From assembly GCF_047948215.1 (NCBI RefSeq), contig NC_134455.1, positions 222,498,526 through 222,562,525 on the forward strand: DNA of 64,000 nucleotides. Direction: 5' to 3'. Below, piece after piece: positions 42,660 to 54,600 of this stretch. The notes beneath the pieces were generated by a model. That model was given only the letters and a program-made list of their open reading frames with translations, ran no database searches and was not told where the DNA came from. Made by a program: the position numbers and the translations under genes. How positions within the stretch are numbered: position 1 is the first letter of the stretch; each line of letters opens with the position of its first letter. This stretch comes from Lycorma delicatula. Lineage: Eukaryota; Arthropoda; Insecta; Hemiptera; Fulgoridae.

Positions 42660-45600
42660 TTATGAAGTAATCTTATTTCATAACAACCAACTTCTTCTCT
42701 TTCTACTAACTTATCTTGCATTATTAAAACAAATATTTACTTATGTGAGTATTTATTCTTTCTGAGATTAGACAGCTGTTTATCAATATATTATTATTAC
42801 TATTAGACTGAATAAATATTGAAAATAGATTTTCAATTAATGTATAAGTACAGAATATTCAGTGGAAAAAATTTGCATATTTACAGTAGTACAATTTTTT
42901 CGTTATTACTTTCTTTAGTCTTCATTAATTACATCTGAAATTGAATCCATCAGTAGAACTTAAATAAAATTAATAACATGGACATTCACTCCATTTACAT
43001 ACTCACTTTGAAAAATGTCCATCATATTTTGAATTTTAAAAGAATATCCTGTAACTGAGTCAGTGGATCCTAAGGTTAACGAAGCAGTAAAAAAATCCAA
43101 GAGTACTTTTGTCATAAGTTTGCTTCTATCTTAGGCCTATCCAACTGTTTTCCTGAAATAATCATCAAAATATAGTTTCATATTCACATATTAATTATTG
43201 TGTGAAATCGTCAACTCCTATAATTTTTTCCAAAGTATGATTTTTTACAATTTTTCTTGAAATAATCAAAATGTAGTTTCATTTCAACATATTAATAATT
43301 TTGTTCAATCTTCTGATATTGTGTGTAACTTACTTAATTTATTTTCTTATATTTTTTCCAAAGTATTTTTTTCTACAATTTACAGCCATATCACAAAAAA
43401 ATTGCTACACATAGCTTTGTTAGAAAAAATGCATATAAAAAATAATTGAAATCAATATTATTTTGAATATGATGCATTATCATGTTTTGATTTTTATCAC
43501 AGCCATATAAAATAAAACGAAATAAGAAACATAGATAGATATACTATATGTCTGTACATAACTCACAAATAACAAACTCAAACATGGAAGTTCTTCAAGA
43601 AAAAATATATCAAGTAGTTTAAGACTACTTGTTTCAGTTAGTACACAGAATGAAACAAGGAACTGGTGTTGATTTATTGAACCAGATACATAATTCCCAA
43701 TTAGCCTCATAAGGCAAGATTCCCAATTATGATGAAACATTGATAAAATATTACTAGAATCTGGCAACTGGGTGTGTTAGAATCTCTTCATTACAAAGCC
43801 TTTATGCAGAAAATTTGATTCTCTTCAGACTTCATTGTAAAAAAAAATTAATTAAATTTTGTTACCAAACATTTGTGACTGAATGTTTATATAATATTTT
43901 AAAAGTTCATTAAATATTTAATCATTGTTTGTGCTAATTATCAAAAATATTACAGAATACATCAAATGAAGTTCGTAATATTCAAGTAGCATTATCTACT
44001 GGAAGTGTTTTCTATACTGGAGTTAAAGCTCATCAAATTAAAAAAGCATCTGATTCATTTAAGATGCAGCCAAATTCAAGTAAGTATTTTGAGTATACAT
44101 GTTTTGTTATCAGTTGTTTTAAAATAAATGTAATGGTTGTAATGGACATTAATTAAACTGTAAACATAAGGAAAAATTACTTATTTTAAATAGGTAGCTA
44201 TGGTACATCAAGATTGGACAGTTGGTTAAAACAATTAATTTTTCAGACATAAAAAACAAACAGATTTTCAAAACTATTATGTATCACTTAAAATTGCTGT
44301 GATTAATACATCAAGAGAGGATTTTTTTAATGCAAGTTACAATTTCTGCACAAAAAAAGCTACTAAAAAAACTAATTAGAAACAAATTCTTAAAAAAAAA
44401 AGAATGATTCAGTGACCTGGAATAGTTCAAGAGGAAGAACCTGTCAATTCTTAGTTTAAAACACAGCTTTAATAAATTAATGGTTTTATTTTCCTTTATT
44501 TTCATAAAAAACTTCTTTGAAAAACCATTTCAAACAAAAGTCATGACATTTGTGAATCACATAATATTTAGACATTGTTAAAGATATAATCTGGATCTAT
44601 ACAACCAAAATTTCATAACCAATTCATCTGGAAATAATATTTAAGATAATGAATACTGTCATTTCCATTGTATGGGAAACAGAAAATTGTTCTAATCAAG
44701 CACTTGCTTGTTTTTAAAATTTAATTTTTTTTTAAAAAGTGGGCAAGATAATATTAAATAGCATTACAATTACAATATAGAAATCACATGTTGACGCGTT
44801 TCATATATATTCCATTTTCAAAACTTGCTGTACTCAAAATTTATTGCTAAAGAGTACAGCAAGTTTTGTGAATGGAATTTATCCGAAACACGTCAGTATG
44901 TTTTTTTAACTAATTGCAATGGTTAAAATGATGAAGTAATTTAATTACATCAAATGATTTAGTAGGCAAAGCTAAAGAACATAGATAATTGTACTCAATA
45001 TAAAATTTATGACAATCTTAGCAGAAAAAAAAGTATATATATAAATTAATAACTACAATGTAGAACCCACTAAATTAAATTAAATGTATAATATAAAACC
45101 AAGTTTAAATAATACAAATTAAATATAAAAATTTCTAATCAAAAGAGTACCATCAGAAATCATTAGAGGTTATCTTCGTGTTCTTTAATGATAAATATTT
45201 AATCCTAACTCTTTCTATAATTTTTTAATGCTGATTAGTAAAATGAGTAAAATAAAATTGACTGAAATGAAGTTTCAATAGTTAGGTTTTTTAATTTTTG
45301 CATCCTGCTCTTTATGTAATTGGGTAGGTATTTATGTGATTGTCTGAAACAGAGAAGGCATACATCATATTCAGACAAAACTGTCACCATATTTCACCAA
45401 ATATGTTCTGGTGAAATATGTTGTATGCATACTGAAAAGCCAATGGAGACAGCTTGAGAGAAAGCAAGAGATAATGCATTGGCAGAGAAAATCTAAACAG
45501 TACATAACTTCAGAAGACGACTAAACGGTACTAGCAGAGTTCAAATAAGAACTGCGTGTCATGATAGAGGAAAGTATAAAAAAAAGGAGAAAGAGTTTGG

Positions 45601-48600
45601 AATAAATATAATTAATAGCAAATTAAAGTGACAAGTCCTTTATTCAGGTGAGTTGAGTAAAATGTGTAATTTTACAAAGAAAAGAAAGCTGGAAAAGGTA
45701 CATAGGTTGAAGTATATGGGAAATTTTGTGACTAAATGAAAGCTGCAAAATGAAGTAAAACAGAAACTTATAGAAAAGTGAGTTTTTGGAAAGGTGAAAG
45801 GATTGTTAATAGCTATCAGAATATTAGCAGAATTGAGAAGAGGTTGTTAACTAATTATCTGACTTAAAAATACATATTCTAAGAACTTGATAGGATTGAG
45901 GTTATATATCTGAAATGTGAGCAGCTGAGAAGGAAAAATACTTAAGGCTTTGAAATGTAGCTATGAAGAATAATAAAACAATTGAAATAGAAATTCTAAA
46001 TAAGGGAGTATTGTGATTGTAAAAGTGGAAATTAAGGAAAAGGATGAAATTATTTGTACTATCCACTGTAAACTGAGGAACTAACCACTGAATGAATTAT
46101 GGAAGTAAGAGAAGAAGATAGAAGAGGATTTAGAATATTAACAGATAACAAAATTGGAAGAAGTTTTTAAATTATGGATGATACTCATAACAAGAAGATG
46201 GGAAGGAATGAGTGCAGAGTTTTCAGTTGATATTTACAAGACAGATTTGTAGAAAATCATCTCATCTTAAAAGTCTAATCAAATTTCAAATCTCAAAAAG
46301 TTCTAATCAAATGATCACTCACCTGACTACAACAGGTTACATGCTATTTTTATTTTTATATATTTTTTTAACACATATTTAAACTGATTTGCTGTAGTGA
46401 GCTATGCAAATTAAATGTATGGTAAATTCTTTGCAGAGAATTTATTTATCATTATAAATTGGACTTTACATGTAACTCAAATGTTGGTAAGATTTTTATC
46501 CAATCTTTTTGTTTTTTGTTTTTTTAGAAGAACAATTAAAACTTAATGTCACAGCGGAAGAATATTTGGATAAGTTAGTCGAATACTGTTTGTTAAAAAT
46601 GTATGTTATTGCAACAGTGCACGAGACAAAGCAAACATGGGCTGGAGAAGATGACTTCCAAGTAATTGTCCCAAATATACTTATCACTGTAAGTGAGACA
46701 AATTTTAATAAATTATAATAATTAAGAAAACCTAAAAAATAAAAAATGCAATCCAAACCAACTTCAAACCTTGATAAAATAGATTGTAAAATAAGAAAGT
46801 TTTTCTTTAAAACTGCAATATAATTTTTCCTAATGAACAGTGGATATATAAAGCCACAATATCTACAATGTTAGGAATCGACATAGGGAAAATTTGCTGA
46901 TCCCACTCACTGTGTGTCTGTATGCGTGTGTGTTCAACTTAGCTTATCACCGGAATGTACCGATCACGTTAAATCCCGGATTCATTAGTACATGTCTCGT
47001 GTTTTTCATATTGTTAAATTATATATCGATATATGTACGAAATATATATTAATATTTTTTTATGCGATTGTTTTTCTTCATGAAGTCAATTATTTATGTT
47101 ACGATTCAGGTTTCATTTCCTGCTTTTTTTATTTGTAAAAATAAAAAACTCTTTCTTTTACTCTTTGTAAACTCTCAATTTTTGTTCTCTTATTAAATGA
47201 ATCTGTCTTAAGCTCTATTGTTAGTCAGTCTTGTAATAATTATAAAATAAATTTTACTACGTAATTCATTCATTAAATATCGTAGCATATCTTAAAACAC
47301 AACTATTTTCAATAAATAAAAATTTTCAGTATAAATAAATCTATACTGAAAATACTACCGATTATCCATTTAGAATCGTATTATTTTTTTGCCTTGTAGT
47401 TTTCTTTTGTTTTTTTGTTTTTTTCAACTTCCGGGACCGCCGTTATATAATGCGTCAGAGGATAAGATGGATGATTTGTAGAGTGTGTGAAAATGCGGTG
47501 GCTGACCGGAATTCGAACCCGGGACCTCCGGATGAAAGACTACGACGCTACCACTCGCGCCACGAAGGCCGGCCAGCATTGTATTACAATGGCCTAAACA
47601 TACATATAGGCAAAACACGTGGGTCAAATCATATGGTAAACAATAAAGTTCAAAATTAGAAGAATTTTTAATCCTATATATCCTTAGTGATTTATAGATT
47701 TTGAAGTCAACATCTCTTTTGTTATTGTGTCAAGGAAGGTTACTTTCGTATTACGATAATTTGTTTCGTAAATTGAATATATTATATAAATAATAAATTA
47801 ATTTATATTTAAGCCTACAACTCGAATTGAGTGAATTTGAAAATTGATATTATAGATCTTGATTAAAATGTGGAGTGTGCAATCTTTAAAAGATGAACCG
47901 ATATAAACCAAACTTAATCGGGAAGATTTGCAGATATTTTTTCGCTTTTCCTCGATTAATTTTCTTCATTAAAAAAAACCAAAAAAAAAAACCTTTTTAC
48001 ACACAAGCTAATCAATTTTGGACAACTAACAATAAATAGTATTCCGAGACGCCACCCGCCAGGCCTAGCGCGGAGGCGTGCCGTAGGCGCTCCCCGCAGC
48101 TAGTAATGTTAATAAACAAGTACAATATCTTTCAATTGAACGCAAGTAGAATAAAAATTGACTTTTGTAAAATAATTTTTTTTACCAAAAGTCTTTCATA
48201 ATTTCTTCTCTAATTTATTTCTGCTCTTTTTTTTTTAGTTTACGTAATTACAGGTTGACTCAGAAATTTCGAGATAAAATTTAATTATTTCTTCTGACCT
48301 TGCTTGCACTGAAGTTGTGTGCTTTATCCTTATTTATTCATTTATAATATTTTGCAATATATAATTTCACTGGTTGCTTTAACTCCTAATCATTGTTGTC
48401 TAGATTGTTGAATTTTTTAAGATCCTCACACATCTTTTTACACACCAGATCCATCAATCTCAGTTCATTTTCCTTTCTGATAACTAAACTTCTGACTGAA
48501 CTGTAAGACAATAAAATATGTTAAACTAAGATGTAACAAAATATTCCACCAGATTCTACAGCAACCATTTAATTTTTTCACACAATATTTACCAAAATTT

Positions 48601-51600
48601 TCAGAAAGTAAATTAAGTTAATATTTACAGCTTCTTATATTAATATTCATGACTGAAACTAACAATACTGTTCGATCATTGAAACCTTTACCTCTTTTTT
48701 ATTATCAAATTTTTACCGTGCAATTCCTAGACAGACTAAAATAATTACATTCCATTAATTTACTACTTTTTACGTTTTTTATATAAATATTTGAGGATTT
48801 TACTTATTAAGTGTTCAAAACCTATCAGACCAAAAATTTATTATTTCTTAATTATTTATTTTAATTACAATTATGAATTATCTTTTGCTTTGGTAATACT
48901 TATACACTTAATGTTTTAGATCAACAAAAGAATAATATTTAACCTGGGAGAATGTGTGTGCCTCTGACTTCCTGTAGAAAATACCTACAGTCTTTTACAC
49001 CAGTTACCATTTTTTTTTTTTTGCAAATGCTTTTCCTTGTGACTATAATTTTGTTTTTTTTTTGTGCATTGTCTTTCAAATGAATATTATTTGTTATAAT
49101 ATTCTTAACTATCTTTAATCATCTTTTGTGACATTTATAGTTATTAGATCTATAGGTGCAATATATACTTTTCTCAGAAATATCTATATAAAATTGATCC
49201 CTTAAAATAGTCTAATTTTAAGCAACACTATTTATTACTCGTCATGGTTTAGAAACCTGTTTCTAAACGTTCAATCAGAGTGTGGGTGGATTGCTGGACT
49301 AGCAACTTCTTCTACCTGTGACATCTTGTCCAGATAAACTATCACTTCCACTGAGCTATTAGCAGTGCACACTACTTCAGACACCACAGATAGAACTACC
49401 ACATATCTATGTGTTTATAATTCCTAAACTTTGACAAGTAATATCTCAGTTTTAAAAAAAATTAACTATTAAGTTGGAAAACTACCTACAAGGATTGTTT
49501 GGGATGTTTTGATAATTAGCTTATACTAAAAAAAAAAATACTCAACACACATTAACTAAAATCAACTGATAAATACTTATGAAACTAAAGTCGACTATTA
49601 ACATCAGAAAATAAAAACAGGCAAATACTTTTTTTTTAAAAACAAGTCAGTGAAAAATTAATATTTAATAAAAAAAATTACCCTAATTTAACTTTTTTTG
49701 AATTCTTATTTCTGGTGGCAAAAATAAATTAGTAGAATTGATGGGAATCATATCAAGAAGCCTAACAATAGTAATTAGATATCAAACTTTGAAAAATTTC
49801 TTGCAAAATAAAAGTTGAATTATTTTATACAATAAGAATTTTATATATATACACACAAATAAAACCCATGTATAATTAAAACTGCATTAATTTAAATATC
49901 TTTATTTTAATAACAGGTATCAGAAAATGTAGAACTTGGAATTTCTACCACAGCAATATTCCATTTCAAAAACCCATTAAAAAAGAAACTCACTCGCTGT
50001 AAATTAACTTATGAAGGAAGTGGATTATCTAAAAGTACATCTGTTGATTACCAGTGAGTAGTTAGATAATTTTTTAATTCCATTTTGTAGAATGTACAAA
50101 GATTTATATTTAAAAGCAATGTTAAATGCTTTAACTGAAAAACGATTGTGCAACCTGACATGAGATAAAAATTTCAAGACATGTTCAAGATCCTCAGATT
50201 TAGTAAGGAAAGTGATGAGAGAAGTTGTTTCCTATTTTCTTCACAAAGCCAAATGTGCTGTTGGATATTGACATGTCAAGCACACCAAAAAGCAGATGTT
50301 TAGCTAACCAAGCAAAGCCTTCACTGTCTTCACCACAGAAACTGACTATTTAATAAAAATCATTACTTTCAGAGAAAGTGTCTGAAATTAGTGCCTTTAA
50401 CATCATGCATGACAAACACAGCTTTAAAAAAAAAACCGGACAGATAGCAAAAAAGAACTCGCAATGTATATCTACTACAAAAATACATTCTGTTTCATAC
50501 ATTGCCTCTGTACTCAGCAAGAAAGTGATCAAGTATTGTAAGAATTTTAGTACATCAATTTTGGTTAACCATTTACTAATGGAGATTAAGATCCAGCTGA
50601 TAAGATTGGGAAAGATTTTATAAGTTTCAGAATAATCCTACATAAATAATATTCATGTATTTATTATTTGTAAAGTCCGTTGACTTTGAGAATTTTCAGT
50701 TAACTCTACTTATTACTGACAGCGTGATATTTGATCAGCAACATTAGCATTCTTAGCAGTAGTATAAGTTATCAGTCAATAACTAGCTTGATATCCTTCA
50801 GTGTTACTATTATCTGTTAAATCCCAAGCTTTAATGTGATCTAGGCCTAGAGTTAAAGAAAATAATGATTATTTCTTTGCTCCAGAAGCTTAACTACTGG
50901 ATGAACGATGGAAAATTATATGCAGTACTTCTACATTGTCAACAAGATCTTAATTTAAAAATGGTAAATGTTATAAATTTTAATTGATTGTGAATGACTG
51001 CACTACTTAATTAGGCTATTGGAGTTGAATTAATAGTTTTAGGTTTTCGTCTCACTTTGAATAGCCTTAAAAAATAATCTACCTCAGATGACATACGTCT
51101 AAATTAAAATGTGTCCACCAGTTTAGCTCTGTTTGTTTAGGACATCAATTCTGAATGGGTTATATTTTCAATAAAACTTTAAGATTGATTTAGTTATGAC
51201 CCCCAATCAAAGTTAGATTATGCAGTATTTTTTAAATTTGTTGAAGGTAGTCAAGCCAACTTGATCAGGCACAGCTTTTTGTTGTTTTCTCACTTGAATT
51301 TTACTTTAATAAAATATTAACAACATGGTTAAATCTTCATAAAATTTTGAACTATTTTTGTCCACAATATGAAGCTTTCATTTTTTCTGTTACATAACTT
51401 TGCTTATGCCATAGGCTATAAAAATCCTCAATGATTACCATCATTTGACTATTACATCAACCCATCCTTTAAATGAGTAATCAAAATATTTATCACAAAA
51501 TAAAAAAAGGAAGAAGAAAAAGTATTTACTAAGATTTCTAGGTGGCAATGGTTATAAGGGATGTCATATCCACTAAGTAATATTTTTAGTGTTATTCACA

Positions 51601-54600
51601 TAACTGAAAATGATAGAACTGTACTCATGAAAATTCATATTTCTTAATAACCACATTTATTTAACTTATTTTTTAGTTTATTTAAATGTGTTTTTTCTTC
51701 ACCACTGATCAATAACCGATTAATTTATTAAAGCATTTTCGGTGATTCAGTTTAAATTAATTTGATTATCAACCAGTTTACTTTAATTATTTTTAATTAA
51801 TATGTGCAATAATTTTGTTACTCTTTTTTTTGTGTAGATAACACTGTGAGGAACTAAATAATTTATATATTGCATATCCACTTTCCTATTTAAGCTTGAT
51901 ACAAAACAAAACAAAAATAGCTTTATTGTGTTTTTTCTTTGTAAACTTCTAACAGTTTTAGTTTTATGTTTTGTAATATTTTCCAAATTACTTACAAATT
52001 ACCTGTCTTCCACCATTATTAAATACACATTTTATTATCCAATTAGAACATAGTTGTGGGAGCCAGCTGCAGTATCCCCATCATATATCTAGGCTTCATC
52101 TAAGAATGAATTTTGGCATTTGTACCTGATAATATGTTACTCAGTCCATCACATTACTCCTACATGCATGCATTTTTATACATAAATAAATAGTGTATCC
52201 AATTATTAATAGACTCAATAAAAGAGCTTACTTGCTTTGGTTCAGAGGTTCAAAATTTGGCATAGTTTCTTCAGAAGAATTAGACATAGGTGGATTCTCC
52301 TTTTAGCGATCTGTGTATGAAGTAAATATGTGTCAAACAAAACTAAATAATCATATATTTTCTTATAGCTAATACTTGGCTGGCTAAAAAGATTTCTAAC
52401 AATAATTATTTTATATCTTAAACAGCACTATTCTCTGATTTGTTTTTAATTTGGCTTCAGAACAGGCACCAAGAACTAAAAATAAAATATAATTGTATAA
52501 ATTAAAGTCCCATTTAGCAACAATTTTCAAAATTATTTCCAAGTACTTTCGGAGCCATTACTACATCATCAGGGATTTCTTGTAAGATGTTAATTCAAAT
52601 GTATAATAAAATTTTAATTAAATTAAAATATATTTTTAAATTAATTACATTCATAATAGTCGGTCGTCAAGAAATAAAAAATAATTTGTATGCCAATAAG
52701 ACTGTACGTTATGTCTGTACGATGTTTACAACTATTATGCTTAGCATAATAGTCTGACTATTATGAACACAACAATTTTTAATTTAAATATTTATTATAC
52801 ATTTGAATTTTGAATTAACATCTTACAAAAAATTCCTGATCATGAAGTAACAGCTCCAAAAGTGTTTGAAAATATATTTTGAAAATTGTTGGTAAGTGGA
52901 ACTTTAATTTATACAGCTGTATTAATACCAATGGTGCCAAATCCTTAGTAAAGTAAAATATAGCCTCTTTCTCAACCAGCATTGTTTGCATTGGTATTTT
53001 CCCCAAAAATTTAGCACTATTACGTATACAATAAAGCTTACTTTGCAATCGAAAATACTAAGATTTGCTCATGATTGTATTTTTATATTGTAAAAGCAAA
53101 TAAAAAATAATATCTGAAATAGTGTCACAAATTGGAAAAAACAGTGATTCTTTAGTCCTGTTACCCAATTTTAAATGTAATTTAAGAAAGGGAAATTTAG
53201 GTGGAATCAAAAGACATATTTGTTACTTACAAAAGAGATTTAATAAAAAGCTATTACTTACATAACTGTTAAACAATATGTTCAAAATGCCCACCCCTTG
53301 CGGTTATACACGCACGGACTCTTTTCAGCATATTAACAAAAACCTTTTTAAGAGTTACATTGGAAATATTCATTCATGATTAAGTCTGTAATATTGACTT
53401 TAAGTTCATCAATAATATGAGGATTGTTTTTGAAGGCCTCTGACTTAACATAGCCCCACAAAAAGTAGTCAGGAGATGTGAGGTCTGGGACCTTGGAGGC
53501 AATAAGCCCTTGCTTATTCGATCATCAAAGAACTCTTGCAAAAAATCCATGGTTTCTTGAGACGTGTGGGATGTAGCGCCATCTTGCTGAAACCAGCAAT
53601 ACTGTTCTTTAGGTTCCAGGAGGGACACAAATTGGCGCACAATATTCCTGTATACTTCACCATTTACTGTCTGTTCGAAGAATATGGGTCCGACTATACG
53701 ATGATGAAGATATCGCACACCACACACCAATTTTTTCAGGATGCAAAGATTTGTCTTGTAAAGCGTTAGGATTTTCAACCGTCCAAATTCGACAGTTTTG
53801 ACTGTTCACATAACCATAGAGATGGATCCAAGCTTCATCACTAAAGAAGACTGTTTAAAAATTTGATTCCATCATTTACGAGAGTAGATCTCTGGTAAGA
53901 TCTACTAATGAGGCTACCTGCAGATCATTCTGGAGTCTTCAGTTTGAAAGACACACAATAAGCTACACAGTTATGATTTTGTCAGAGAAGGTAAAACCTC
54001 TGAACCCCTATAAAGAACAAATATAATATTAGGTGAGAAATGGGTTAACTTTTTATCTAACCAAATTAAATATTCTTTGAAATTATAACCTGACAAAAAA
54101 ATTGAATGCGGGTATATTTCTTACATGAAGAATCCCATAGATTACAAACGTGGATTGTTTTTTAAAGAAAAACAATAATTGGTTTCCTACTGACTACTAA
54201 TTTCTCAGTAGACCTCAATCTTTCAACGAACATCACTTCCACCACTTTATTGAAACAACTGACTCTGTTTAGTCTGGGTTAGTTCATTATTGTTTAGTTT
54301 ACAATTATTGTATTCACTGGCATTATGTTAAATTAATTTTTTTTAAATCTATTACTTTTTTCCTCCATTTCCTTCAAGTTACAATAGAAATTAATAACAG
54401 TGGAGACTTTTTTTATAATTATTTTTTAACACCTCATAAATAAAGTTATTTTCTATGGTTATTGTTAAAATATTTTATAAAAAGATAGTGTAATGCAATG
54501 CATATTTTCATTTCCTTTTTAAATAATTAAGGCATTCTATGAACTTTTTCAGTGATATCCCACCTCTAGGTGAATTAAAAGCAGAAGCACAAATCACTCC

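Larger units (their letters stand above)
44080..46527 (+). other. Intron 10
   Basis: 2.4 kb. It contains a 45-bp inverted repeat (44791-44896) and a purine-rich stretch (about 45300-46260) that may be a decayed LINE. Confidence 0.85.
46689..49916 (+). other. Intron 11
   Basis: 3.2 kb. It contains a Helitron-like candidate (about 46850-48106) carrying a nested SINE (47400-47575). The remainder (48110-49900) is AT-rich and unidentified. Confidence 0.85.
50054..54531 (+). other. Intron 12
   Basis: 4.5 kb to the first possible acceptor. It holds a foldback element (about 52494-52913) and a transposase remnant (about 53254-53870). Nothing identified in 50060-52480 or 53890-54530. Confidence 0.85.

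Noticed and set aside
43480..43767. Minus-strand frame with hydrophobic stretch in intron 9
   Set aside because: Hydrophobicity follows from T-rich codons; no homology pattern.
47410..47575. Possible intact tRNA gene because of good A and B boxes
   Set aside because: The acceptor and anticodon arms do not fold into a cloverleaf, and the sequence continues into a SINE body.
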